From Synechococcus sp. CB0101 (GTDB taxonomy: Bacteria; Cyanobacteriota; Cyanobacteriia; PCC-6307; Cyanobiaceae), in the NCBI RefSeq assembly GCF_000179235.2, contig NZ_CP039373.1:620032-684031 (forward strand): 64,000 bases of DNA, written 5' to 3'. Below the pieces are notes generated by a model. The model did no database searches. It saw nothing but the letters and a program-made list of their open reading frames with translations, and was not told where the DNA came from. The position numbers and the translations under genes were made by a program. Positions 8,846 through 16,850 of this stretch are shown piece after piece; the stretch's first letter is position 1, and each line of letters starts with the position of its first letter.

Positions 8846-9173
8846 CCGGCGGTTGCGGCACCAGGGCGAGCACCAGCTCCAGGCTGCAGTGTTGATAGCG
8901 GGGATGGGCCGCCAGCCAACAGCGATAGGCACAGCTCAGGCGAGCCCGCTTGCGCGCCGTGAAGCTGGCCAGGCCCCAGCCATCCCGTCCGGATCGAGCG
9001 CGACTTTTCACCTCCACCAGCAACAGGCGCTGCGGCTTATGCAGCAGCAGATCCAGCTCCCCCCAGCGGCAGCGCCACTGCTGTTCGAGCAGCTGCCAAC
9101 CGGCGGCCTTCAGCAGGCGCTGGGCCCGCTGCTCCGCCCAATTGCCGCGCCGCTGGGTTGCGCTGATGGCCAT
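8802..9173 (-). CDS. YraN / UPF0102 family nuclease-fold protein
   Basis: A 123-residue protein starting MAISATQRRGNWAEQRAQ. It shows the UPF0102 pattern: an N-terminal 'G..AE..A...L...G' helix, 'RCRWGELDLLL' (the E-x-D of the restriction-endonuclease-like core) and 'LLLVEVKSRAR' (the E-x-K). This is the fold of the Holliday-junction resolvase Hjc, but the family's cellular role is unproven. The ATG at 9171-9173 is preferred over one six codons upstream because it matches the family start. The C-terminus overlaps the convergent secreted-protein gene. Confidence 0.85.
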   Translation of the reverse strand: MAISATQRRGNWAEQRAQRLLKAAGWQLLEQQWRCRWGELDLLLHKPQRLLLVEVKSRARSGRDGWGLASFTARKRARLSCAYRCWLAAHPRYQHCSLELVLALVPQPPAKEPVRWIRCWLGP

Positions 9174-9218
9174 GACTGCCCACGCCCTCATCCAGCGTGA
9201 GCATTCCCCTGCAGCCGC

Positions 9219-9449
9219 TCACTCGCCGGGCAGCTGACCGCGCAGGGCTCGCAGGCAGTATTTGCAGCCGCCGGTGGTGACCAGATGTCGCTCCGGCGTG
9301 ATCGAAATCCAGCGCACTGGATGCTCCTTGCAGCGGATCTTGATGGGCGTTTTGAAGCTCTTGTAAACGATGGCGCTGTAGTCGTAGCGATCCCCGAAGC
9401 GGGAGCGGGCCCGAGCCAGGAACGTGTTTTGATCGATCGGATTGCCCAT
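9219..9449 (-). CDS. Small zinc-ribbon-like protein (DUF723-type)
   Basis: A 76-residue protein starting MGNPIDQNTFLARARSRFGD. It contains 'YDYSAIVYKSFKTPIKIRC', a conserved block of the DUF723-type family usually found next to or inside endonuclease-like proteins, followed by C-x2-H (CKEH) and C-x2-C (CKYC) pairs that could bind one zinc. No HNH, GIY-YIG or other nuclease core is present, so it appears to be the zinc-ribbon module on its own. The ATG at 9447-9449 fits; the longer open frame upstream runs antisense through the pentapeptide gene and is a shadow. Confidence 0.7.
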   Translation of the reverse strand: MGNPIDQNTFLARARSRFGDRYDYSAIVYKSFKTPIKIRCKEHPVRWISITPERHLVTTGGCKYCLRALRGQLPGE

Positions 9450-9485
9450 CGCGAACGCTCGCTGTTCGATTCGGCAACAAGGGGC

Positions 9486-9501
9486 TGCATCGATCGATGC
9501 A
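9486..9501. repeat. 16-bp perfect palindrome TGCATCGATCGATGCA
   Basis: A perfect 16-base palindrome in the 139-base gap between two divergent genes (zinc-ribbon protein at 9449 and pentapeptide-repeat protein at 9589). It could be an operator for a dimeric regulator acting on either gene. A perfect 16-mer palindrome is expected roughly once by chance in 64 kb, so position is the main reason to note it. The rest of the gap shows no clear promoter or terminator. Confidence 0.35.
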
Positions 9502-9588
9502 TTGAGCCGGAGATTAAGGGAAGCCTCTCGAGGCGTTGGTGGTGATCGCGACAGGCTGCCTAGGGTTGGCCGACCCGATCCCGATCCG

Positions 9589-10074
9589 ATGGGCCGCCTG
9601 CTGCGACCGCTGTTTTCGCTCCTGCTGCTGCCTCTGGCACTGCTGCTGGCGGCCCCAACCGCCCAGGCGGCCATGGATGTGGCCAAGCAAGTGCTGATCG
9701 GCCACGACTTCGCCGGCATGGATCTGCGCGGCGCCACCTTCAACCTCACCAACCTGCGGGAAGCGGATTTCCACGGCTCCGACCTGCGCGGCGCCAGCCT
9801 GTTTGGGGCCAAGCTCCAGGACGCCAACCTCTCCGGCACCGACCTCACCGACGCCACCCTCGACTCGGCCGTGCTGGACGGCACCGATCTGCGCAACGCG
9901 GTGCTCGAGAACGCCTTCGCCTTCAACACGCGCTTCAACAATGTGTTGATCGAAGGCGCCGATTTCACCAACGTGCCCTTCCGCGGTGACGTGCTCAAAA
10001 CCCTGTGCGCCAGCGCCAGCGGCACCAACCCCGTCACGGGCCGCAACACCCGCGACACCCTCGAGTGCAGCTGA
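9589..10074 (+). CDS. Secreted pentapeptide-repeat protein
   Basis: A 161-residue protein with a signal peptide (MGRLLRPLFSLLLLPLALLL, cleavage near AQAA at about residue 27). It then has about fourteen consecutive A(D/N)LxX-type repeats between residues about 40 and 115, such as DLRGA, NLREA, DLRGA, NLSGT and DLTDA, which should fold as a right-handed quadrilateral beta-helix. The tail 'TLCASASGTNPVTGRNTRDTLEC' carries two Cys. Such lumenal or periplasmic pentapeptide proteins are abundant in cyanobacteria and mostly of unknown role. It is followed 13 bases later by a gene on the same strand. Start chosen at the ATG that begins the signal peptide. Confidence 0.85.
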   Translation: MGRLLRPLFSLLLLPLALLLAAPTAQAAMDVAKQVLIGHDFAGMDLRGATFNLTNLREADFHGSDLRGASLFGAKLQDANLSGTDLTDATLDSAVLDGTDLRNAVLENAFAFNTRFNNVLIEGADFTNVPFRGDVLKTLCASASGTNPVTGRNTRDTLECS

Positions 10075-10087
10075 GGAGAGCCACGCC

Positions 10088-10525
10088 ATGAGCTTCGACG
10101 CCCGCAGCCTTGAGCGCCTGCAGCAACTGGGCCGCAGCCTGCCCAAACCCCTGCCCAAGCCGGAAGCGGAGCCAGCACCTGCCCCCGCTAGCCAACAACG
10201 CCATCGGGTGGAAACGGAAACCGACCCTCAGGCCCTGTTCCGCGAGCTGATGCAGGTGAGCCCCGATGGCAGCGTGCCGCCCCACCTGATGGACCGGTTG
10301 CGCCAGGCAGAAGCCGATCAGCAGCGCCAGCGCCAGGCCGAGCAGCGACAGGCCATCCAACGGCAGAGCCCCCAGGGCCCCTCCGCCAGCTCAGGCCTGC
10401 AGCCGCGCGGTGCCAACAACGAACTGCGCCCCAATCGCCAGCGCCGCCCTCCCGCCAACAGCGAGGAACTCGAGCTCTACACCGCCTTCCAGCAACTGCT
10501 GCTGGAAGGCGACGAAGAGGACTGA
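10088..10525 (+). CDS. Conserved hypothetical, Gln/Arg-rich protein
   Basis: A 145-residue hydrophilic protein starting MSFDARSLERLQQLGRSLPK, preceded by a good ribosome binding site (GAGGAGAG, 7 bases before the ATG). It has a Pro-rich stretch (residues 18-37), a Gln/Arg-rich probable helix or coiled coil around residues 75-100 (RLRQAEADQQRQRQAEQRQA) and a short C-terminal 'ELELYTAFQQLLLEGDEED'. No membrane segment or catalytic motif is visible. It probably forms an operon with the pentapeptide gene. Function unknown. Confidence 0.68.
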   Translation: MSFDARSLERLQQLGRSLPKPLPKPEAEPAPAPASQQRHRVETETDPQALFRELMQVSPDGSVPPHLMDRLRQAEADQQRQRQAEQRQAIQRQSPQGPSASSGLQPRGANNELRPNRQRRPPANSEELELYTAFQQLLLEGDEED

Positions 10526-10546
10526 TCAACAGCGCTCAACCTTGAA

Positions 10547-11674
10547 CTAGGGCTTGAGAACAGTGACCTGCGCAGGCTGATCCAACGGCATCACTTTGAT
10601 CGCAGCACCATCGAGGGGCAGCTGATCGAAGTTGAGACTGCGCAGACCTGGATTGTCGTAGGTCTGGATGTAATACACGAGATTCTTTTGATCAGCGGCC
10701 ACCGTCCACTCGGTGATTTCATAGGTGGTGTTAGAGCCTGCACCCCCAAACGCACCACCCGGCGGCAACAGAATGCTCCCAGGTGGCAGATCAAATTGAC
10801 CGAGAAGGCGGAAGGCCGTGCCCACCTGCTGCTGCGTGGTGAGGTTGGTCGGGGCGTAGTGGCTCAACATCAGTGCGCGGATAAAGCGCGATGTAGAGAG
10901 GAAATCACCCGGCAATCCGTGCAGCCCACCGCCGGTGCTGGCCGGCGGAAGCTTCAGGCCATTCACGCTCAGCTCCGCCGGTGGCATCGCGCTGAGATTG
11001 GCGTAATTGCCAGCTGCGGCGAGGTGATACGGGAATGGCGGATCGTTGGTGTACGTGCCGGTGGGGTTATCCATCATGGTGAGCTCACCCTTGATGTATT
11101 CCACCGACAAACTCTTCCCCGTTCGATCATGCAAGGTCATGTGGATCGGCAACGGCCCACCGAACACCTTGATCGCAGCACCATTCACCAGCACCTTGGG
11201 CAAGCCACGCTTCACCTCTTCAATCGTGGCGAAGTTGGTTAGCACATAGGTGAGCAACTGAGCGCTATTGATCGAGCGCTTGGTCTGACCAGGGGGAACG
11301 CTCTGAAATTGGGCATAGCCAGCGAAGTAGAGCAGACCGCCAGCCAAGCCTTTCTCATTCATGCCATCCGGAATCACATCCTTCAGGCCGAGGGCATTGA
11401 GGCCAACCACGGCATAGCGACTGGTCCAGGCCAGGCCATTCCCGATCCCGCCATCGGGGCCATTGCCGCGCAGGGGCGTCCCGCGCTGAATCAACACAGC
11501 CTGACTGCCAAGCGGCTGGCCGAATTCCATGGTGCGGCCATACACACGGCCCCCATCCGAGCCCTTGAGCACAAAGCTGGTGCAGGCCTGAGCCGGCACC
11601 GCTTGACCCCCCAGGAGCCCCAGGGCCGCCAGTACACCGAGGGCGCGGCGGCGCCATGCCATTGCTTGGATCAT
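10547..11674 (-). CDS. Secreted linear amide C-N hydrolase (choloylglycine hydrolase family)
   Basis: A 375-residue protein. Residues 1-30 form a signal peptide ending AQA, immediately followed by Cys31 in 'CTSFVLKGSDGG'. In this Ntn-hydrolase family (bile salt hydrolase, penicillin V acylase) the nucleophile is an N-terminal Cys exposed by processing, so signal-peptide cleavage would create the active enzyme. Family landmarks include 'GRTMEFG', 'GMNEKGLAGGLLYF' and 'YTNDPPFPYHLAA' (the N-D-P region). The protein likely acts outside the cytoplasm on an amide; the substrate is unknown and acyl-homoserine lactones, peptides or polyamides are all possible. A second ATG at 11662 and an upstream start at 11728 are alternatives. 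Confidence 0.85.
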   Translation of the reverse strand: MIQAMAWRRRALGVLAALGLLGGQAVPAQACTSFVLKGSDGGRVYGRTMEFGQPLGSQAVLIQRGTPLRGNGPDGGIGNGLAWTSRYAVVGLNALGLKDVIPDGMNEKGLAGGLLYFAGYAQFQSVPPGQTKRSINSAQLLTYVLTNFATIEEVKRGLPKVLVNGAAIKVFGGPLPIHMTLHDRTGKSLSVEYIKGELTMMDNPTGTYTNDPPFPYHLAAAGNYANLSAMPPAELSVNGLKLPPASTGGGLHGLPGDFLSTSRFIRALMLSHYAPTNLTTQQQVGTAFRLLGQFDLPPGSILLPPGGAFGGAGSNTTYEITEWTVAADQKNLVYYIQTYDNPGLRSLNFDQLPLDGAAIKVMPLDQPAQVTVLKP

Positions 11675-11742
11675 CTGCGGTACCGAAATCACAAACTGCC
11701 CCGAAGCCTGACCGACCCGGCCAGCCACGGCAACACCGGATC

Positions 11743-11756
11743 AGTACAGATGAACT
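11743..11756 (+). promoter_or_regulatory. Candidate LexA (SOS) box upstream of umuDC
   Basis: The bases AGTACAGATGAACT lie 16 bases before the umuD start. They match the cyanobacterial LexA consensus RGTACNNNDGTWCB at all defined positions but one, and form a near-perfect AGTAC-N4-GAACT dyad. umuDC is a classic damage-induced operon, so the placement makes sense. The box also lies 69 bases upstream of the divergent amide hydrolase start, so that gene could share the control. lexA itself is not in the window. Confidence 0.6.
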
Positions 11757-11771
11757 AGCCTGCTTCGGAGC

Positions 11772-12227
11772 GTGTCCGGGCGGCCTGTGTCACTCCTCCT
11801 GATCGGCAGCCTGCGCAGCCAGCGGCCCAGCCTGCGGCTGCCCCTGGCCGCCAGCACCGTGGCAGCGGGCTTTCCCAGTCCTGCCGATGACTACATCGAT
11901 GCGGGCATCGACCTCAACGAGGCCCTGATCCGCCATCCGAGCAGCACCTTTTTCCTGCGGGTGAGCGGCGATTCGATGATCGACGCCGGCATTCAGCACG
12001 GTGATCTGCTGGTGGTGGACCGCAGCCTCGAGCCCCGGCCCGGCCTGATCGTGGTGGCGGTGCTCGATGGCGCCTTCACCCTCAAACGCCTGGTGCGCTA
12101 CCACGGCCGGCTGCGGCTGGAGGCAGCCAACAGCGCCTATCCGCCCCTGGAGCTCCATCAATGCGGCGACGTGCAGATCTGGGGCGTGGCGATCCACGTG
12201 ATCCACGCCCTCACGCGCCATGGCTGA
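11772..12227 (+). CDS. umuD: UmuD, S24-family self-cleaving subunit of DNA polymerase V
   Basis: A 151-residue LexA/UmuD peptidase. It has the self-cleavage region 'AAGFPSPADDYIDAGIDLNE' with the scissile bond expected at Ala32-Gly33, the catalytic Ser68 in 'RVSGDSMIDAGI' and the catalytic Lys105 in 'FTLKRLV'. RecA-stimulated cleavage would give UmuD', which joins UmuC for translesion synthesis. There is no HTH domain, which separates it from LexA. The GTG at 11772 is used; a GTG five codons later is also possible. The last 8 bases overlap umuC, and a LexA-like box lies just upstream. Confidence 0.93.
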   Translation: MSGRPVSLLLIGSLRSQRPSLRLPLAASTVAAGFPSPADDYIDAGIDLNEALIRHPSSTFFLRVSGDSMIDAGIQHGDLLVVDRSLEPRPGLIVVAVLDGAFTLKRLVRYHGRLRLEAANSAYPPLELHQCGDVQIWGVAIHVIHALTRHG

Positions 12228-13497
12228 TGTGCTGGCGCTGATCGACGCCAACAACTTCTACGCCTCCTGTGAGCAGGCCTTTGATCCAGCCCTGATCGGC
12301 CGGCCGGTGGTGGTGCTCTCCAACAACGACGGTTGCGTGGTGTCGCGCAGCAGCGAAGCGCGGCAGCTGGGCATCGGCATGGGCAAGCCCTATTTCCAGA
12401 TTGCGGCGCAACTGGCCCAACACGGCGTGGTGGTGCGCAGCTCCAACTACGCGCTCTACGGCGACATGAGCCAGCGGCTGATGAGCAGCCTCGAACCGTT
12501 TGTGGCGGAGCTGGAGGTGTATTCGATCGATGAAGCCTTCGCGCGGCTGCCGCGCCCGCGGCACGGTGATCTCAGCGCCTGGGCCGCGGAGCTGCGCAGC
12601 CGCATCCGCCACAACCTGGGCCTGCCGATCGCCATCGGCCTGGCCTCCAGCAAGGTGCTGGCCAAACTCGCCAACCGCATCGCCAAGGGAGATCGCCGCC
12701 ATGCGGGCGTGTTCGATCTCGGCCGCGAAGCCAACCCCGATCCCTGGCTGGAGCTCACCCCCGTGGAGGAGATCTGGGGTGTGGGCCGCCAGTTGGGCCG
12801 CTGGTGCCGGCTGCGGGGCATCGCCAATGCCCGGCAACTGCGCGACATGGCCAGTGGCGAACTGCGGGCCAAGGCGGGGGTGGTGGGTCTGCGGCTGCAG
12901 CTGGAGCTGCAGGGGGTGAGCTGCCTGCCCCTGGAGCAAGCGCCCAGCGCCAAGCGGGAAACCTGCGTGAGCCGCAGCTTCAGCCGGGCGATCCTGAGCG
13001 AACAGGAACTGCGCCAGGCGGTGGCCACCTACGTGGTGCGGGCGGCCGAGAAACTACGCCGCCAGCAGCAGTGCAGTGGCCGGCTCACGGTGTTTGCCCG
13101 CACCAGCCCCTTCAGCCCGGGCTTCTACAGCCAGGCCGCCAGCACCGCCCTGGCGGTGGCCAGCAGCGACACGGCCGTGCTGCTGCAGGCCGCCCTGCCG
13201 CTGGTGGCGGTGATCTACCGGCCCCACAAACGCTTTGCCAAGGCCGGGGTGCTGCTGCAGGAGCTGCAGAGCCAGGAGCAACTGCAACACCATTTGCTGG
13301 CACCGCTACCGGAGCAGGAACAGCAGCGACGGGCGGCCTTGATGCAGAGCATCGATGGGCTCAATCGCCGTTATGGCCGGGGCACAGTGCAATGGGCCGC
13401 CTGCGGCATCGCACCCGGCTGGATGATGCGGCGCGAGCAGCTCTCGCGCGCCGCCACCACCCGGCTCAGTGATCTCCCCACCGCCTGGGCCCGCTAA
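12220..13497 (+). CDS. umuC: UmuC, Y-family translesion DNA polymerase
   Basis: A 425-residue Y-family polymerase. Catalytic acidic residues are visible in 'ALIDANNFYASCEQ' (Asp9) and 'YSIDEAF' (Asp104, Glu105); the helix-hairpin-helix region (EEIWGVGRQLGRW) and the little-finger domain with 'FSRAIL' follow. The C-terminus (GMIM-type ending 'RREQLSRAATTRLSDLPTAW') is typical of UmuC and differs from DinB. With UmuD' it forms the error-prone DNA polymerase V. It overlaps umuD by 8 bases and so is surely in the same operon. It ends 3 bases before a convergent gene. Confidence 0.95.
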   Translation: MADVLALIDANNFYASCEQAFDPALIGRPVVVLSNNDGCVVSRSSEARQLGIGMGKPYFQIAAQLAQHGVVVRSSNYALYGDMSQRLMSSLEPFVAELEVYSIDEAFARLPRPRHGDLSAWAAELRSRIRHNLGLPIAIGLASSKVLAKLANRIAKGDRRHAGVFDLGREANPDPWLELTPVEEIWGVGRQLGRWCRLRGIANARQLRDMASGELRAKAGVVGLRLQLELQGVSCLPLEQAPSAKRETCVSRSFSRAILSEQELRQAVATYVVRAAEKLRRQQQCSGRLTVFARTSPFSPGFYSQAASTALAVASSDTAVLLQAALPLVAVIYRPHKRFAKAGVLLQELQSQEQLQHHLLAPLPEQEQQRRAALMQSIDGLNRRYGRGTVQWAACGIAPGWMMRREQLSRAATTRLSDLPTAWAR

Positions 13498-13500
13498 CGA

Positions 13501-13785
13501 TCAGGGCTGCCCGTATTTCTGGATGCTCTGCTTGCTGCAGAAGGTTTTGGCCTGTTCGATCGTCTGACGCTTGCCCACCTGCTCCACCACGCAATTGCAG
13601 GTGTCGGTCACCATCCCTTCAGGTGGTGTCTTGCCGGCCGTCTTGAAGTCGTCGGCCATGGCCTCAGAGCACTTTTTGAAAATGATCTGATTGATCATGC
13701 TGGCCTGGGCAGGAGCAGCCAGGGCAGAGGCAGCAGTGGCAACCAGACACACGCCGATCAGGCGGCGGATGGAGGGAAAAGGCAT
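13501..13785 (-). CDS. Small secreted Cys-containing protein
   Basis: A 94-residue protein with a signal peptide (MPFPSIRRLIGVCLVATAAS; cleavage near AQA, residue 28). The mature part has four Cys in a C-x(23-24)-C-x-C-x(18-19)-C arrangement (KKCSEAM, DTCNCVV, TFCSKQ), likely giving two disulfides. It carries a 'IEQAKTFC' helix near the end. I know similar short secreted proteins from marine Synechococcus, but no function. It lies between umuC (convergent, 3-base gap) and dnaG (upstream, same strand). Confidence 0.72.
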   Translation of the reverse strand: MPFPSIRRLIGVCLVATAASALAAPAQASMINQIIFKKCSEAMADDFKTAGKTPPEGMVTDTCNCVVEQVGKRQTIEQAKTFCSKQSIQKYGQP

Positions 13786-13819
13786 CCCTGAGTCTTAACA
13801 GAGCTGCGACGCAAGAAGC

Positions 13820-15940
13820 TCAGGCCGTGAGCGAATCCGCTTGCTCCTGCAGCACATCTTCAAAGCCAGCGCGGCGCTGCTGGTCGAGGTGGGCAATGTG
13901 CTGGCGCTCGTTGTAGTAGAGCTCCTGAAAGCGCAGGGCATCGCCGTTGAGGTCGGCGAACATCGCCTCGATGCGCGCCTCCATGTCCAGGGCGGCGGGC
14001 TGCAACGCCTGGCCAGGAGCTGGCTCCGCCGCGGGTGCCTGGCCCTCCTCCAGCAGGCGGGCGATGCAGCGCTCCAGGGTTTCGAGGCGCTGGGCACTCC
14101 AGGCGTTGAGCAGATGGCGGCAGCGCTTCAGGCTGCGCTGCCGTTCCAGCGAAGCGGTGGCCCCGCGCAGCTGCAGCAGAGGGTTGGCGAGAGCGAGGCG
14201 CTGCACATCGGTGGGCTCAAGCAGGGGCGTGAGCCGGGTGAGCAAATCCGAAGGGCTCTCGCCGTCGCTGAGCAACAGCTGATCCGAAAGCAGCCGCGGC
14301 AGCTCCAGATCCGCCAGCTCCACACCCGGATCAACGCCGCGATTGATCGCCTCAAGCCGGCCCACGCCAAGGTTGTCTTCCTCGAGGGAGCTGATCGCAG
14401 CCCAGAGCTGACGGTGGTGGGCCAGCGCAAAATCATCGAGCTCACGGCGACGTAGCTCGGCGCGGATCGTGCCCCGGTGCGGGGGGCAATGCAGATACAG
14501 ACGCAACAGTTCCGCTTCCGCCCGCTCCCGCAGGCCCGCCTCACCGGGCTGCTCCCAGCGCTGGGAGCGGCCATGCCAGCGCTGACCTTTCACCTGCTGG
14601 CGCAGATCGTCTTCAAGCTGGAGGGCCAGGCGCGCCTGGCCGCCACTGAGCCGCTCAGCCACCTGCTGCAGGTAGCGGGAGCGCACGGCGCTGGCGGGCA
14701 GCTTGCCCAGCAGCACCACCAGCTCACTCACCGATTGCTGGAACTGATCGGAGCGGGCCAGATCACGGCCCTCGAGCACCTGATCGATCTGCCAATCGAG
14801 CCACAGGGGCGCCTGATCGAGCAGGGAGCGATACTCCCCAGCCCCGTGCTCCTTCAAAAACTCATCGGGGTCTTTACCGGCCGGTAGGTGCAGCACCCGC
14901 AGCTCCAGCTGACCCTGCAGCGCCAGCTGCTCCACCTCACCGATGGCCCGCTGGGCGGCGCGCACACCGGCGCGATCGGTGTCGAAATTGAGGATCAGGC
15001 GCTTGCCATCGCAGCAGCGGCAGAGCTGGGTGATCTGCTGACTGCTCAGGGCGGTGCCCAGGGCCGCCACCGCATTGGTGATGCCGGCGGCATGCAGGGC
15101 GATCACATCGAAATAGCCCTCCACCACCACCGCCCGATCGTCCTTGCGGATGGCGTTGACCGCCTTATCGAGACCGAAGAGATGCTTGCCCTTCTCAAAC
15201 ACCTCCGTTTCAGGAGAGTTCAGATATTTGGGTTCGCCGCCATCGAGGCTGCGACCGCCAAAACCGATGATCCGGCCCTGCCGATCGCAGATCGGCACCA
15301 TCACCCGGTGGCGGAAGCGGTCGTAGAAGCCATCACCGCCGCGCCGCGGCACCACCAGGCCCGCCGCCTCCAGCAGCTCGGGTGCAAAACCCTCCACCTG
15401 CTGCAGATGGCTGAGCAAGCCATCCCAGCGCTCCGGCGCATAGCCGAGGCCAAAACTCTCCAGGGTGGTTTCGCTCAGGCCCCGCTGCTCACGGAGATAG
15501 GCAAGAGCTGATGCCCCATCAGGGCTGCGCAGCTGGCTGCGAAACCAACCGGCAGCCAGGGAGAGCACCTTGTGCAGCTGATCCCGGCGCGAGAGCTGCT
15601 GCCGCAACCGCTCCTGCTGGGGACCCTCCAGGGTTTCCACCGGCAGCTGGTACTTGCGCGCCAGCTCCAGCACCACATCGCTGAAACTCTGGCGCTGCAG
15701 TTCCATCAGGAACTTGATCGCGTTGCCACCAGCACCACAGGAGAAGCAGTAGTAGAACTGCTTGGCCGGCGACACCGTCATCGACGGCGATTTGTCGTCG
15801 TGGAACGGACAGACCCCGACGAACTCGCGGCCCTTCTTCTTGAGCACCACGTGCTCACCCACCACATCAACGATGTCAGCGCGTTCCTTAACGGCCTCGA
15901 TCGTGCGGGGGTGGAGGCGAGGAGCAGACACGCTGCGCAC
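13820..15940 (-). CDS. dnaG: DNA primase
   Basis: A 706-residue primase. Its N-terminal CHC2 zinc finger uses Cys44, His47, Cys65 and Cys68 ('CPFHDDKSPS' and 'YYCFSCGAGG'). The RNA polymerase/TOPRIM core has 'VVVEGYFDVIALHAAG' and 'LNFDTDRAG', and a C-terminal region of about 270 residues would bind the DnaB helicase. It synthesises RNA primers at the replication fork. Both GTG codons at 15940 and 15931 fit the start. The divergent exporter gene begins within a few bases, leaving almost no intergenic region. The C-terminal part is Leu/Arg/Gln-rich and less conserved. Confidence 0.96.
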   Translation of the reverse strand: MRSVSAPRLHPRTIEAVKERADIVDVVGEHVVLKKKGREFVGVCPFHDDKSPSMTVSPAKQFYYCFSCGAGGNAIKFLMELQRQSFSDVVLELARKYQLPVETLEGPQQERLRQQLSRRDQLHKVLSLAAGWFRSQLRSPDGASALAYLREQRGLSETTLESFGLGYAPERWDGLLSHLQQVEGFAPELLEAAGLVVPRRGGDGFYDRFRHRVMVPICDRQGRIIGFGGRSLDGGEPKYLNSPETEVFEKGKHLFGLDKAVNAIRKDDRAVVVEGYFDVIALHAAGITNAVAALGTALSSQQITQLCRCCDGKRLILNFDTDRAGVRAAQRAIGEVEQLALQGQLELRVLHLPAGKDPDEFLKEHGAGEYRSLLDQAPLWLDWQIDQVLEGRDLARSDQFQQSVSELVVLLGKLPASAVRSRYLQQVAERLSGGQARLALQLEDDLRQQVKGQRWHGRSQRWEQPGEAGLRERAEAELLRLYLHCPPHRGTIRAELRRRELDDFALAHHRQLWAAISSLEEDNLGVGRLEAINRGVDPGVELADLELPRLLSDQLLLSDGESPSDLLTRLTPLLEPTDVQRLALANPLLQLRGATASLERQRSLKRCRHLLNAWSAQRLETLERCIARLLEEGQAPAAEPAPGQALQPAALDMEARIEAMFADLNGDALRFQELYYNERQHIAHLDQQRRAGFEDVLQEQADSLTA

Positions 15941-15944
15941 GCGG

Positions 15945-16850
15945 GTGCGGCTTCAGGATGGCAGGGCAGCCCTGTGGATGCTGTCCAGCGCCGTCAGTTT
16001 CAGCCTGATGGGGGTGTGCGTGAAGGCCGTGGGCGGCCGGATCCCTGTGGCGGAGGTGGTGATGGCCCGATCCGCCATCAGCCTGCTGCTGAGCATCGCC
16101 ATGCTGCGCCAGGCCGGGTTGAACCCCTGGGGGCAGCGGCGGGGCCTGCTGGTGTTGCGCGGCGTGATCGGCACCGGAGCCTTGCTCTGCGTGTTTGCCG
16201 CCCTGGCGCAGCTGCCCCTGGCGCCGGCCACGGTGTTGCAGTATCTCCAGCCCACCTTCACGGCGCTGCTGGCCTGGTTGCTGCTGCGAGAACGGGTGGG
16301 GCCGCGGGTGCTGCTGGCGGCATTGCTGGGGTGGTTAGCGGTGGTCCTGCTGAGCAATCCGAGCGAGTTAATGGGATTGCTGGGCCCGATCGCCAGCGGT
16401 TGGCTGGAGGGCAGTGCAACGCCTCTACCCCTGGCCGGAGTGATGCTGGCCATTGCCGGCGCCCTGCTCTCGGCCTGCGCCTACGTGAGTGTGCGGGCCC
16501 TGGGCCGCACCGAACACCCGCTGGTGATCGTGTTCTATTTCCCGCTGGTGGGCTTGGTGCTCACCACCCCACTGGTGCTGCTGCAACCGGTGTGGCCCAC
16601 GGCCTGGGAGGCCCTGGCTCTGGTGGGAGTCGGCCTGTTCACCCAGCTGGGGCAGCTGGGTGTGACCAACGGGTTGCTGGGCTTGCCGGCCGCACGGGCC
16701 ACAGCCCTGAGCTATGGCCAGGTGCCCCTGGCGGCCCTGTGGGGCTGGTGGTTCTTTGGTGAGGCGCTGGATCCCGACACCGCCCTGGCGATGGGCCTGG
16801 TGCTGGTCGCCACGCTGCTCAGCCTCAGGCGATCGGCAAGGGATCGATGA
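15945..16850 (+). CDS. EamA/DMT-superfamily transporter
   Basis: A protein of about 301 residues with ten predicted membrane helices in two EamA halves (the first about residues 10-145, the second about 165-295). Characteristic segments are 'SLMGVCVKAVGGRIPVAE' at the start of half one and 'QYLQPTFTALLAWLLLRERV' before the loop. DMT-superfamily proteins export or exchange small metabolites; the substrate is unknown. The start is uncertain: a GTG at 15945 or the ATG at 15978, the latter directly before the first helix. The 3' end overlaps the convergent lipoprotein gene by 26 bases. Confidence 0.85.
   Translation: MRLQDGRAALWMLSSAVSFSLMGVCVKAVGGRIPVAEVVMARSAISLLLSIAMLRQAGLNPWGQRRGLLVLRGVIGTGALLCVFAALAQLPLAPATVLQYLQPTFTALLAWLLLRERVGPRVLLAALLGWLAVVLLSNPSELMGLLGPIASGWLEGSATPLPLAGVMLAIAGALLSACAYVSVRALGRTEHPLVIVFYFPLVGLVLTTPLVLLQPVWPTAWEALALVGVGLFTQLGQLGVTNGLLGLPAARATALSYGQVPLAALWGWWFFGEALDPDTALAMGLVLVATLLSLRRSARDR

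Noticed and set aside
9450-10178. Extension of the zinc-ribbon frame upstream of 9449
   Set aside because: It runs antisense through the pentapeptide-repeat gene and encodes Arg/Ser-rich repeats that mirror the pentapeptides.
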